From positions 496,001 to 560,000 of the forward strand of contig JADJWE010000002.1 of NCBI GenBank assembly GCA_016716525.1: a stretch of 64,000 nucleotides of DNA, written 5' to 3'. The notes beneath the pieces are model-generated. The model made no database searches, had not been told where the DNA came from, and worked only from the letters and a program-made list of their open reading frames with translations. The translations under genes were made by a program, and so were the position numbers. The DNA is from Candidatus Flexicrinis affinis. GTDB taxonomy: Bacteria; Chloroflexota; Anaerolineae; Aggregatilineales; Phototrophicaceae. Positions within the stretch are counted from its first letter, which is position 1. Every line of letters begins with the position of its first letter. Shown piece after piece: positions 53,143 through 62,102 of this stretch.

Positions 53143-53148
53143 TATACT
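53143..53148 (+). promoter_or_regulatory. -10 box immediately before the histidine kinase start
   Basis: TATACT, then 7 nt, then the ATG, with no ribosome site between. Transcription from this box would begin at or next to the ATG, giving a leaderless mRNA. The -35 is weak. Confidence 0.5.
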
Positions 53149-53155
53149 TTCCGGC

Positions 53156-54235
53156 ATGGAATACGTGCTGAAGCCCCTCAACATTACGCGTCAGGTCACA
53201 ATTCTTGCGACCGGCGTGGGCGTGCTGGCAGGCGTCTGCGGCCTGATCGCCGATCGCATCGTGCGCGACACCGGCGGCAATCCGGTGTGGATCGCGGTGG
53301 TCATCATCGCGGTCGCCGGACTGAGCGCGCTAGGAGTCGGCTTCTTCTTTCGCCGACGCCTCGCCGACCTATGGCAGCTCGTGCTGGCCGCTCGCCGCAT
53401 GGGCCAAGGCGACCTCACTACGCCGATCACCACGCACGGCACACTGTCCGAGGTGTATTCGCTGGCAAAAGTGCTGGAGCAGAATCGTAACCGCATCTCG
53501 ACCATGCTCGGCGAATTGGAAGCGGCTAAGGAGTGGAGCGACTCGCAGCGCAGCGTGCAGGCGTACTTCCTTGCCAACATCTCGCACGAGTTTCGTACGC
53601 CATTGGCCGGCATGCAGGTGACGGTTGAACTGCTGCGCGAAAACGCGCGCCGGCTTCGCCCCGACGAATTGGACGAACTGCTCGGCGCGCTGCATCTCAG
53701 CATCACCAGCATGGGCCAATTGATCGACAACCTGCTCGAAAGCTCGAAGATCGAGGCCGACCAGCTCATGCTGCGCCAGCAGCAGGTCGAGGCCGAGCAG
53801 TTGGTATCGGAGGCCGCCCGGTTGGTGCTGCCGTTTTTGTCACGGCGTAGGCAGCAGCTCACGCTCGATATGCCCCTCGAGCCATCGGTGGTCTCGGCGG
53901 ATCGCGGGCGTTTGGTACAGGTGTTGGTCAATTTGATCGCCAACGCCAGCAAGTACAGCCCACCCGGCAGCACCATCGACATCGGGTTGTCGCGCAGTGG
54001 GGACACGGTGCGACTGTCCGTCAGCGACCGCGGTCCGGGCATTCCGGACGACAAACGCGACGGCGTGTTCAAGCGATTCGTGCGGTTGGGCGCCACCGCG
54101 TCCGAAGACTACGGTGCCGGCCTCGGCCTGTCGGTCGTCAAGGCCATTGTCGACGCGCATGGCGGCACGGTCGGCGTCGATGCCCGGCCCGGCGGAGGCT
54201 CGCAGTTTTGGGTGGAACTATGTACGCAGGCATGA
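53156..54235 (+). CDS. Sensor histidine kinase
   Basis: Two-component sensor of 359 aa. Two membrane helices (about residues 13-33 and 42-62) are separated by only a few residues, so it has almost no extracytoplasmic sensor. A HAMP-like linker follows (RRMGQGDLTTPI, about 70-125), then HisKA with the H-box LANISHEFRTPL (His144). The HATPase_c domain has N-box VNLIANASKYSPPGS, G1 DRGPGIPDD and G2 GAGLGLSVVKAIV. The ATG at 53156 is used; the longer frame crosses the promoter. It is coupled to the response regulator downstream. Confidence 0.93.
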   Translation: MEYVLKPLNITRQVTILATGVGVLAGVCGLIADRIVRDTGGNPVWIAVVIIAVAGLSALGVGFFFRRRLADLWQLVLAARRMGQGDLTTPITTHGTLSEVYSLAKVLEQNRNRISTMLGELEAAKEWSDSQRSVQAYFLANISHEFRTPLAGMQVTVELLRENARRLRPDELDELLGALHLSITSMGQLIDNLLESSKIEADQLMLRQQQVEAEQLVSEAARLVLPFLSRRRQQLTLDMPLEPSVVSADRGRLVQVLVNLIANASKYSPPGSTIDIGLSRSGDTVRLSVSDRGPGIPDDKRDGVFKRFVRLGATASEDYGAGLGLSVVKAIVDAHGGTVGVDARPGGGSQFWVELCTQA

Positions 54236-54909
54236 AAGCGCTCGTCGTCGACGACGATCTCGTACTGGCCGACGGCGTCGGCCGTCTGTTGAAGCTTTCC
54301 GGTTTCGATGTCTCGCTGGCGCATGACGGCACGGCCGCCCTGTCGGCATTCGCGTCACAGCGCCCGGACATCGTCATCCTTGACGTACAGATTCCCGAGC
54401 CGGACGGCTTTGCCGTGTGCCGTGCCATCCGCGAACAGGCCAACACGCCGATCATCATGCTCACTGTGCGCGACACCGATGCGGACATCGTCGCCGGGCT
54501 GGGTTTCGGCGCAGACGACTACATGACCAAACCGTTCAGCAGCGCACAGCTTCTGGCCCGTGTTCAGGCCGTACTGCGGCGCGCCGCGCCGGCCGCGTCG
54601 AGCCAGCTCGTGCTCAACAACTGCACGCTCGACACCGAGCGCAACACGCTCGCCCTACCCGACCGACCGCCAATTCAGCTCACGCCGCTCGAAGTGCGCA
54701 TGCTCGAATCATTGATGACCAAGCCCGGTCAGGTCGTCAAGACTCAGGCGTTGATCGACCTCGTCTACGGCCCCGGCGGCGGCGACAAGGCGATGCTCAA
54801 GCAGCTCGTCTACCGGCTGCGGCGCAAGGTCGAAGGCGACGATGGTCAAGCGCCGTTGGTGATCGAGGCCGTGCCCGGCGTCGGATACGCCGTGGTCGCC
54901 CCCGCATGA
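54220..54909 (+). CDS. OmpR-family response regulator
   Basis: DNA-binding regulator of 229 aa. The receiver domain has the acidic pocket VVDDD and phosphoacceptor Asp55 in IVILDVQIPEPDG, the switch Thr (MLTVRD) and Lys in YMTKPFSS. The OmpR winged helix is C-terminal (LTPLEVRMLESLMTKPGQVVKTQALIDLVYG, LVYRLRRKVEG, VPGVGYAVVAP). The ATG at 54220 has GGGTGGA upstream; an alternative ATG at 54232 overlaps the kinase stop as ATGA. It is the cognate partner of the preceding kinase. The next gene also overlaps by ATGA. Confidence 0.94.
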   Translation: MYAGMKALVVDDDLVLADGVGRLLKLSGFDVSLAHDGTAALSAFASQRPDIVILDVQIPEPDGFAVCRAIREQANTPIIMLTVRDTDADIVAGLGFGADDYMTKPFSSAQLLARVQAVLRRAAPAASSQLVLNNCTLDTERNTLALPDRPPIQLTPLEVRMLESLMTKPGQVVKTQALIDLVYGPGGGDKAMLKQLVYRLRRKVEGDDGQAPLVIEAVPGVGYAVVAPA

Positions 54910-55841
54910 GCGCGCCGCTGCTGAACCTCGCCGACGTCGATATCGACCCCGCGTTGGTGCGGCGGCTTCCCAGCCATCTCGCCTATTTCCACGTTGCGCT
55001 GCCCATCGCCGAGGACGAGGACACCATCACGGTCGCCTTTGCACAACCCGATAACCATGCCACGCGCGAACTGATCGAAAGTACGTTGGGGCATCCGGTC
55101 GTAGCGGTGCGCAGTCGTACCGACGAGATCCTCGGCATGCTCGATCGCGTGTGGCAGGATGTCGACCTGCCGGAGCGCGCCATCTACCTGTGGAGTTCCG
55201 ACCCGCTGCGCCTTCAGACGCTGTCGTCGTACGTAGCGCGTGTTGTGACCCCAGCCTATCCGGAACTGCCGATGTACGCCGCACCGCTTGGCAGTGCCAT
55301 CGGCCACACGCCGGACACGCGCGCCGTCCTGATCGTCGCCCATTCCGATACGGCGGACGGGCGGCGTGATCTTGTCGTGCGTGCGCCGGCGGCGGTGTGG
55401 CTGGTGCGCGACCTCGCGTCGCGCCCGCGCAAGGTGCTGGCAGTCCTGCGCGGAACGCCGCCCGACCGTCAGCTTCTGACGTGGCTGCCGGCGCTGTCGC
55501 AAAACCTGGCGATCGAGACGACCGTGCTGGCCGCCGCGACCCCGACGGCCGACGCTACGGGCAGTCCGCTCATCAGCCGGTTCGCGGCGATGCTCTCACC
55601 GGAAACGCCGCTGGGCGCGCACCTCGCCGCAATGCGCCAAGCCTTCGCGCGGGCGCGGATTCGCGGACGCGTGCTTCTACGCGAAGGCACGCTTGCCGAG
55701 GCCGTCTACGGGGCCACCCGCGACACCACGTATGACATCGTGATGCTGGCGGCCGAAACACAAGGTGACAAGGCCGCCGAAGTCGTAGAACACGTATGGG
55801 AGCGAATCGGGGCGGCGCTGGTCATCAAAGCGCAGGCGTAG
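54906..55841 (+). CDS. GspE-N-like / Usp-like two-domain protein
   Basis: Soluble 311-residue protein. Residues about 20-85 (LPSHLAYFHVALPIAEDEDTITVAFAQPDNHATRELIESTLGHPVVAVRSRTDEI) match the GspE/PilB N-terminal (MshEN-like) domain, which in other proteins binds cyclic-di-GMP or partner proteins. No secretion ATPase follows. Residues about 170-311 resemble a universal-stress-protein fold (VLAVLRGTPPDRQLLTWLPALSQNLAIETTVLAA, RIRGRVLLREGTLAEAVYGATRDTTYDIVMLAAE). It starts at ATGA overlapping the response-regulator stop, so it is the third member of the two-component operon. A possible accessory or output module. Domain calls are by eye. Confidence 0.8.
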   Translation: MSAPLLNLADVDIDPALVRRLPSHLAYFHVALPIAEDEDTITVAFAQPDNHATRELIESTLGHPVVAVRSRTDEILGMLDRVWQDVDLPERAIYLWSSDPLRLQTLSSYVARVVTPAYPELPMYAAPLGSAIGHTPDTRAVLIVAHSDTADGRRDLVVRAPAAVWLVRDLASRPRKVLAVLRGTPPDRQLLTWLPALSQNLAIETTVLAAATPTADATGSPLISRFAAMLSPETPLGAHLAAMRQAFARARIRGRVLLREGTLAEAVYGATRDTTYDIVMLAAETQGDKAAEVVEHVWERIGAALVIKAQA

Positions 55842-55951
55842 ATGGGTCGTAGCGTCCGAGACGGGCGCTCACGCGTGTTCAGTACGCACGGCAGCACTAA
55901 ACTTCGGATATAGTGAGTGTAGAGTAGGTCTCCACAACTCTGTGCGAGGGT

Positions 55952-56950
55952 ATGATGAGCAGACGATGGCTGATCTTGGCCCTATGCGTGCTGGTGTCGA
56001 CCGCAGTGGCGCAGTCCACCGGACGCGCGTCGGTACGCGTCGACAGTGCGTTCATGCGGGCGCTTCCGAGCGACACGTCCGAGCCTGCCGGCTCGGCGTT
56101 CAACGGCGAAGTGTTGACTGTCATAGGCCGCAGCGCCGACGGCACGTGGCTGAACGTCCACAGGCCGACGTCGCCCGAAGTTACGGCATGGATCCGGCGC
56201 GACCTCGTGCAGTTCGGCGGTGACGTGACGGCGCTTCCCCTGACCGACGCGGTGACGGGTGTCACTGGCGACGTGCCGATCATGGATACGGGATTCGCGG
56301 TGTTGATGACCGGTGAGGCGCAGCTTCGGACTGCCCCTGACCGCGACGCGGCTTCGCTCGGCGTCGTGCCGATCGACGCAGTCCTCCCGGTCGTCAGCCG
56401 CACGCCCAACGCATTCTGGATCAAAGTGAACTATCTCGGCACCGAAGGCTGGATCGCCGAATTCACGACGTCCCGGTATGCGCGTTTGTACGAAATCCCG
56501 GAGGACGGCGCGCTCGCCGGCGATCCGACGTACGCCGCGCTCGAGATTGTCGACCCGGCGCGCCAGATCGCACAGATCGACCGGCTGCTCGAGTACCTCG
56601 TGCCGAACTATACGCTCACGTTGAACGTCGCTGGCTACTGGCGCACGATGCTGGCCGGCGAGACCAAAGAGTGCTTACCACCCGCAAATGTGCCGAGCTA
56701 TCCCGTCTCACCCTCGGATCTCATCGAACTGCCCGAGCTGCGCCGCCAGACCCGTCTGTTGTCCGACGCGGTCGCCAGCATCAACGGATCGCTGGAGATC
56801 ATGCGGCAGTGCGGCGTGTATTTGCCGACCGATGCGCGGCGCGGCTATCAGCGCGCGATTGCTGCCAGCGCCACATTCAACTTGTTGATACGGCGCATGC
56901 GCGTCCTGCGCAGCCAGCTCACCGGGGAACCGCTCGACGACGAGTTTTAG
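55952..56950 (+). CDS. Secreted protein with two SH3b-like domains (332 aa)
   Basis: Exported; signal peptide about residues 1-21 (MMSRRWLILALCVLVSTAVAQ). SH3b unit 1 near 25-88 (VRVDSAFMRALPSDTSEPAGSAFNGEVLTVIGRSADGTWLNV) and unit 2 near 115-178 (AVLMTGEAQLRTAPDRDAASLGVVPIDAVLPVVSRTPNAFWIKV). A helical C-terminal domain follows (about 185-332) with a Cys pair. The same SH3b-plus-helical-tail layout recurs in the convergent 336-residue protein, so they are probably paralogues. GAGGG lies close to the first ATG, and the second ATG (55955) may be used. A TATAGT box is at 55909-55914. Confidence 0.82.
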   Translation: MMSRRWLILALCVLVSTAVAQSTGRASVRVDSAFMRALPSDTSEPAGSAFNGEVLTVIGRSADGTWLNVHRPTSPEVTAWIRRDLVQFGGDVTALPLTDAVTGVTGDVPIMDTGFAVLMTGEAQLRTAPDRDAASLGVVPIDAVLPVVSRTPNAFWIKVNYLGTEGWIAEFTTSRYARLYEIPEDGALAGDPTYAALEIVDPARQIAQIDRLLEYLVPNYTLTLNVAGYWRTMLAGETKECLPPANVPSYPVSPSDLIELPELRRQTRLLSDAVASINGSLEIMRQCGVYLPTDARRGYQRAIAASATFNLLIRRMRVLRSQLTGEPLDDEF

Positions 56951-56998
56951 CCCGTGGTCAAGCGGCCCAATTTGGAATGCTTGCCGTGCCAGCATGGC

Positions 56999-57032
56999 GT
57001 GGGGAGCGCTGCAAGTGCTCAGCACTCCCCAC
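56999..57032. terminator. Bidirectional hairpin terminator
   Basis: GTGGGGAGCGCTG / CAGCACTCCCCAC (13 bp with one mismatch), 8-nt loop, between two convergent SH3b genes. Confidence 0.75.
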
Positions 57033-57039
57033 GGGGTGG

Positions 57040-58050
57040 TTAGCCCCCGAGCAGCGGATCGCGGCGCTCGAACGGCGTGAGCAGCAGTCCCACCGTGTTG
57101 AGATACGTCTCGGCCTCGCGCACGTCCGCCAGCGCGGCGGCGACGGCCTCCGGCGTCACTGCAGCACGCGTCTCCAACGGCCCGCAGATAACGCGGAACT
57201 TCGCCAGCGCGCGGTTGAGCGCCGCTTCTGCGCCCGCCAACGCCTGCGATACCGGACCGAACAGCGGCTCCAGACTCAGGTCGAGCGAACGGAATCCAGT
57301 GCCACGCGAGGCGATGTCCTCAGGGATATTGTTGCAGGTGGTCGCCTGCCCTTGATTCAGGGCCAACCAGCGCGAACCGATGTCGCTGTACACCGAGCGC
57401 GCTTGACTGTAGTCGCGCCGAGTCTGATCGAGCAGTCGCCCGAACGGGTACAGGTACGTCCCGTCTGGAACCGCCATGACCCCACCCGGCACGCCGGTCG
57501 CCCACGTCCCCGTCCAGTAGAACTCGTTGTTGTACTTGAATTGAATCCAGAAGAATCCGCCGCGCGGGTTGCCGATGCGGCCCGTGACTTCGACGCGCAC
57601 AGGCGATTCGATCAATCCGACGACCCGTGTCGACGGATCGACCACGTCGCGGTAGATGTACTCGTCCGGCGAGATGATCATGGTCACCGGCGCGGTGCGC
57701 GCCGTCGGCACGAACGCATCGCCGTCGATCGGCAGTGTCAGGATGTCGCCAGTCCACACCAGCAGCCAATATGCCACCCAGCCGTAGGTCACGCCGTCGC
57801 GGGTGAAGTCGGTGCGCGCGCCGTCTTCCAGCGGCCCGTCATACGCGACCTGTACCCAGTCGCCATCTAGCGAGCGTGCCGTCGCGCGCCACGTCGATCC
57901 ATACGGCAGCACCGCGAGTCGATCCCAGTTGGTACCGGGGCCGGCCCGCAGTACGGTGTTGTCCTGAACGGTCACATGCACCGGGTCAGCTTGGGCGATC
58001 ACCGGCAAGGCCAGCGCGACGAGAAGTGCGAACACGAGAATTCTGCGCAT
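57040..58050 (-). CDS. Secreted SH3b-domain protein (336 aa)
   Basis: Exported protein. Signal peptide MRRILVFALLVALALPVIAQ; SH3b domain about 23-98 (VTVQDNTVLRAGPGTNWDRLAVLPYGSTWRATARSLDGDWVQVAY). A second beta-rich segment spans about 110-190, then a helical tail (about 215-336) with two Cys and a coiled-coil-like stretch SQALAGAEAALNRALAKFRVI. GGAGG lies 8 bp before the ATG. It begins 12 bp after the stop of the 1289-residue propeller gene, so they form an operon. Ligand unknown; SH3b domains usually bind cell-wall or surface partners. Confidence 0.83.
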   Translation of the reverse strand: MRRILVFALLVALALPVIAQADPVHVTVQDNTVLRAGPGTNWDRLAVLPYGSTWRATARSLDGDWVQVAYDGPLEDGARTDFTRDGVTYGWVAYWLLVWTGDILTLPIDGDAFVPTARTAPVTMIISPDEYIYRDVVDPSTRVVGLIESPVRVEVTGRIGNPRGGFFWIQFKYNNEFYWTGTWATGVPGGVMAVPDGTYLYPFGRLLDQTRRDYSQARSVYSDIGSRWLALNQGQATTCNNIPEDIASRGTGFRSLDLSLEPLFGPVSQALAGAEAALNRALAKFRVICGPLETRAAVTPEAVAAALADVREAETYLNTVGLLLTPFERRDPLLGG

Positions 58051-58062
58051 CGTCTGGCCTCC

Positions 58063-61000
58063 TTAGGGCGTGGCGGTCGGCAGCGGTGATGGCGACGGAG
58101 TCAGGGTGATGCGCACACCTTCACCGTAACCGCCGGAATCGCGCGCCCACATGAACGGGTCGAGGACGCCGGTCGTCAGGTCGACGACCTCGCCCGTATC
58201 GAGCTTGATCACCAGCAGGTGCTGTCCGACGCCCTCGATGTCCTCGTCCGCCGGCAGTGCCATGCGAATCGCCAGATACTCGCCGTCCGGCGACCACCAG
58301 TAGCCGCCGCTATAGCCGCGGTCTCCGTCTTCGGGTATGCAGTAGAAGTTGGCGGTCCCGGTCTCGAAGTCCCACGTCGCCACCGGATAATCGCCGTAGT
58401 CGGTGTACAGCGCGAGCAGACGCCCATCCGGCGACCAGTCGCCATACGGCGCGATGTCCGTGCCCAGCGAGACATGCCGCCCCGAGGCGATCGACAGCTC
58501 GAACCACTCGACATTGTTGTTGCTGAGCGGAATACCGTAGAACAATCGGTCTCCGAGCGGATGCCACGTAATATCCATCAACGACCCCTGCGCCTCTGCG
58601 AAAAGGCGCGTTTCGCCCGTTTCGGTGTCGATCAGGTAGTACTTGTAGCCGAGGCTAATTCCGGTGCTGTACGACGTATACGCCACTGCCCACGGCCCGC
58701 CCGGTTGGCGCGACACGTACGCGGTCGTCGGGATCTCGTTGATCAGACCGATTCCGTAGAACGGCGCCGGGTCGGGGAACACATTGAGCACGTCGCGCAG
58801 GGTGCCGTCGCGGAAGCGGATTTGCCCGCGCGAGTCTTCGTACGGCACGCGCCCGCTCCACTCCAGCGCGACCGGCCCGCTCCAGCGCAGGTCGCGCGGC
58901 ACCGGCGTCGCCGGGCTGGGCGTCGCAAAGTCCCACAGTGTACGCCGGTCGCTGCCATCGGGCCGCACGACGTAAATTTCGGCCGACGTGCGCGCCAACA
59001 CCCAGCTGTTGTCCGGCGAAAGCTGGCAGTTCACGCCAACGCCACACGCCGGCACATCCTCGACCTCGTAACGGCGACCATCCTCGACCTCGACGGCCCA
59101 CAGAATGTCATCCTGAAGCGGCGCCAGAATCCGCCCGGTCGCGTCCCACCCCGCCGGCAGTGAACTCACATCGAACAGCGCGTTGGACGGGCAGTAGTCA
59201 ACGGACTGGTACTCGTCGTACAGGCGCACATCCGGGCGCGGGATGAGGGTGAGCGACGGTGTCGGGGTCAAGGTTGGGCGTGCTGTACCGATGGTGTCGA
59301 ACGTCGGCGACGGCGTAGCCTGCGCAAATACGCGGTTGGCGGAAATCAAGTTCGCTTGCGCGGTCGCCGTCACGCCGGCCACGATCTGCGGATACGGCGT
59401 CAACAGGCGGTACACAATCAGCTCGCCGGGCAGGTTCGACGCCGCGATAAACCGTTGATCGGCGCTCAAGACGGCCGTGCCGAGCCGCCGGTTCTCGGTG
59501 AGCTGGAACAGGTCGTAGATCGGGCCGAGCGGCTGGCTCTCGACAATGGGCCGGTCGTAACTGCCGCTGGAGCGCACACCCTCCGGGTCGATCAGCATGA
59601 CGTACCGGCGCGGGCCGTACACGCCCAACCCGGAGGGCACGCTAAACTGCACGCCCTCGCACAGCAGGCGCGTGAATTCGGTACGCTGCGTGCTGTTCAA
59701 CCCGGTGGTTAGTTCGTCCCACAGCGCCACGTAGTCTTCGACCGCTTCCGGATACGCAGCCTCAAGGCATGCCACCGGGTCGGTGAACGGCAGTGGCGTC
59801 CGCGTCGGAATCTGCGGCGTGTTCGACGGCGCGAGCGTCAGCACGAGGTCGTCCACCGACGAGGGCAGCGTGTCGCACAGAAGCTGCGTGAATTCGTTCA
59901 ACTTGTCGACGCGCACCGTCACCAGCAGGCGCTCCCAGCGCCGCCAGATGCGCTCTTCCGCGCCGGCAAACCGGTCGACCACGCACTGAGGCAGCGCGTT
60001 CGCGGCATACTCGACGCCATAGATCCGCTGCGGTCCGGTTCCCGGCGGGAAGTCGCCGACGATCACCGCCACGTCATCGTCGACCCAACTGTACGAGCGC
60101 CCGCTCATGCTCGGCAGGTCGTCGCCCGCCATCAGCCACCTCTGACCCAGCTCGTAGTCGAACATGGCGACCTGATTGGCTGGATCGTAAGGGCCGTACG
60201 GATTGGTCGAATACACCACAAGGAAGCGCGTCCATGACGGGTTCGGCACGACCTGCTCGACCACATGGCCGGGGATGTTCGCGATAACGACGTCGTACTG
60301 CACGTCGGCGTCGTAGTCGACGACCTCCATCACGATCCGTCCCTGCCGGTCGACTGCCTCGAACAGGAAGCGTGTGCCGTCCGGCGAGTTCTGCACCAAT
60401 GTGCCGACCGCGGGGACGACCTCGCGGCGGATCACCTCGCCGGTCGCGACGCTCCACTGCCGCCACTCGTTGCCAGCCAGCGTGACGACCGACTCGTTAT
60501 CGGGCGCAAAGAAGAACTGGTCGAAACGGCGCGAGTAGCGCAGGTCTTCAGCCAAAATACGGGCCGTCTGCCCCTCAAGCCGCTGAAAGTCGCTGATGCG
60601 CGTGGCGCTGTCGAGCGTGTATGCAAGCACGCGGTTCTTCTGCGACCGCCGGTACGACCCGAGCCGCAGCGCCGGCACGAAGCTGAAGGTCCGCTCGCCG
60701 CTCCGCAAGTCGAACGCGATCACTTGATCGTTGTCATACGCGCGAATCATCAGCTCGGACTTGTCCGGGCTGAGGACCGCCTGCTGCGCCGAGGCGTTGT
60801 TCAGGCGATACCAGCTCGTACCGGCCTCGTGGTCTTCGACCCTGATGAGCAGCAGGTTGTTGTCGCCGGAGGTAATCGGCGCTTGCACGATATCGATCAG
60901 CGTGATCGTCAGCGGGCGCGAGGCATAGGCATTGGCGTCCCGGTAACTGGCCCCAAGGAGCTGCGCGTGGAGCGCGTTGACGGTCGTGCTTCGCGCCGGA

Positions 61001-61932
61001 CCGATGGTCTGCGGACCGGCAGGGCTGACCGCGTCGAGGTCAATGGCTGGAGCCGGATTCTCGCTGTCGAATCGGCCACCGGTCGGAAACTGCGCCGAAA
61101 TCCCCGTCTCGACGTCGACCTGCACGAGCGTGCTGCTGCCCATCTCGTAGAAGTACACCGTATCGTCAAACAGGCTCGTATAGACCCCGAAGCCTGACTG
61201 CTCGAAGCGCGCGGTCGGGATCTCCGACTTGACGGTCAAGGTCTTGGCATCCAGCACCTGCAAGCGCGACGGCAGCGCCGCGATGATCGTGTCCTTCGGC
61301 GCAAATGTGATGCCGTTGGCGAAGTCGAACAATTGGATCGCCTGCACGCCGCGCGGCAAGGTCGATTCGGACTCGCCGCGGGCGGCTCCAAGATGCCATA
61401 CCCATGGGTACGTGATGCGCTGATTCTCGGTGACGCGGATGGCCCGCGGCGCGGGATAGCTGCCGAAGAACATCAGCAGTTGATCGTCCGCGGAGAACGA
61501 CAACGGCGCCAACATCTCGCGCACGCCGCCGAGTTCGCTGATCGACGCCACGAGCGCGCGGCTTTCGGTGTCCCACAGTTCGACCGTCAGGTTGTAGAGC
61601 ACCGCTAGGTAACGTCCATCGTGGCTGAACTGGATGTCGGCGTATTGGCCGCGCTCATGCAGCACGCTGATCGTCTGGTAGTCGAGCGCATTGACTAGCA
61701 GTAAGCGGTTGTAGGCGTCGACGATCGCCATGCGTTCGAAGTTCGGGTCGTAGACGAACTTGCGCGGGACGGCTCGCCCAATCTCCCCGACGATCTGGAA
61801 CGCAGGTGCCAGGGTCGGGGTCGCGGTCAGGTCGGCTTGGGCGTACGTCGCCGGCTGTATCGACGCCAGTCCTCCGATCATCACCGCCGCCAAGAGCACC
61901 ACGCTTGCGAAGATCAACACGCCACGTCGCAT
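58063..61932 (-). CDS. Very large secreted beta-propeller protein (1289 aa)
   Basis: Exported or anchored surface protein. Signal peptide about residues 1-31 (ending ATYAQA), then a Thr/Pro stretch (ATPTLAP). Long WD40/TolB-like blocks follow, with blade phrases such as IQFSHDGRYLAVLYNLTVELWDTESRALVA, LSPDKSELMIRAYDNDQVIAFDLRSGERTFSF, LSPDNSWVLARTSAEIYVVRPDGSDRR and WSPDGRLLALYTDYGDYPVATWDFETG. Two propellers appear separated by a helical Cys-containing region (about 640-780). The C terminus is TPSPSPLPTATP. GGGGAA precedes the ATG. First gene of an operon with the 336-residue SH3b protein and divergent from another SH3b gene. No enzyme motif seen; probably a binding scaffold. Confidence 0.85.
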   Translation of the reverse strand: MRRGVLIFASVVLLAAVMIGGLASIQPATYAQADLTATPTLAPAFQIVGEIGRAVPRKFVYDPNFERMAIVDAYNRLLLVNALDYQTISVLHERGQYADIQFSHDGRYLAVLYNLTVELWDTESRALVASISELGGVREMLAPLSFSADDQLLMFFGSYPAPRAIRVTENQRITYPWVWHLGAARGESESTLPRGVQAIQLFDFANGITFAPKDTIIAALPSRLQVLDAKTLTVKSEIPTARFEQSGFGVYTSLFDDTVYFYEMGSSTLVQVDVETGISAQFPTGGRFDSENPAPAIDLDAVSPAGPQTIGPARSTTVNALHAQLLGASYRDANAYASRPLTITLIDIVQAPITSGDNNLLLIRVEDHEAGTSWYRLNNASAQQAVLSPDKSELMIRAYDNDQVIAFDLRSGERTFSFVPALRLGSYRRSQKNRVLAYTLDSATRISDFQRLEGQTARILAEDLRYSRRFDQFFFAPDNESVVTLAGNEWRQWSVATGEVIRREVVPAVGTLVQNSPDGTRFLFEAVDRQGRIVMEVVDYDADVQYDVVIANIPGHVVEQVVPNPSWTRFLVVYSTNPYGPYDPANQVAMFDYELGQRWLMAGDDLPSMSGRSYSWVDDDVAVIVGDFPPGTGPQRIYGVEYAANALPQCVVDRFAGAEERIWRRWERLLVTVRVDKLNEFTQLLCDTLPSSVDDLVLTLAPSNTPQIPTRTPLPFTDPVACLEAAYPEAVEDYVALWDELTTGLNSTQRTEFTRLLCEGVQFSVPSGLGVYGPRRYVMLIDPEGVRSSGSYDRPIVESQPLGPIYDLFQLTENRRLGTAVLSADQRFIAASNLPGELIVYRLLTPYPQIVAGVTATAQANLISANRVFAQATPSPTFDTIGTARPTLTPTPSLTLIPRPDVRLYDEYQSVDYCPSNALFDVSSLPAGWDATGRILAPLQDDILWAVEVEDGRRYEVEDVPACGVGVNCQLSPDNSWVLARTSAEIYVVRPDGSDRRTLWDFATPSPATPVPRDLRWSGPVALEWSGRVPYEDSRGQIRFRDGTLRDVLNVFPDPAPFYGIGLINEIPTTAYVSRQPGGPWAVAYTSYSTGISLGYKYYLIDTETGETRLFAEAQGSLMDITWHPLGDRLFYGIPLSNNNVEWFELSIASGRHVSLGTDIAPYGDWSPDGRLLALYTDYGDYPVATWDFETGTANFYCIPEDGDRGYSGGYWWSPDGEYLAIRMALPADEDIEGVGQHLLVIKLDTGEVVDLTTGVLDPFMWARDSGGYGEGVRITLTPSPSPLPTATP

Positions 61933-62102
61933 GAGCTGTTCGTTCCCCTGTCAGTCCCGCCCTATCTCTAAGTGTAATGCGAAAACGAAAACTGCACGCC
62001 TCAACGACATTGCGCCGCCGGTCCAACGCTTGCGCGACGGAATCTCAATTGTGCGTATACTGAGGGTATGGAAACGCGCAGCGCAGGTTGCGGAGGTGAG
62101 GC

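Noticed and set aside
54417..54905. Long N-terminal extension of the GspE-N-like protein
   Set aside because: It is the response-regulator gene read in another phase (Arg/Ala-rich, low-complexity translation).
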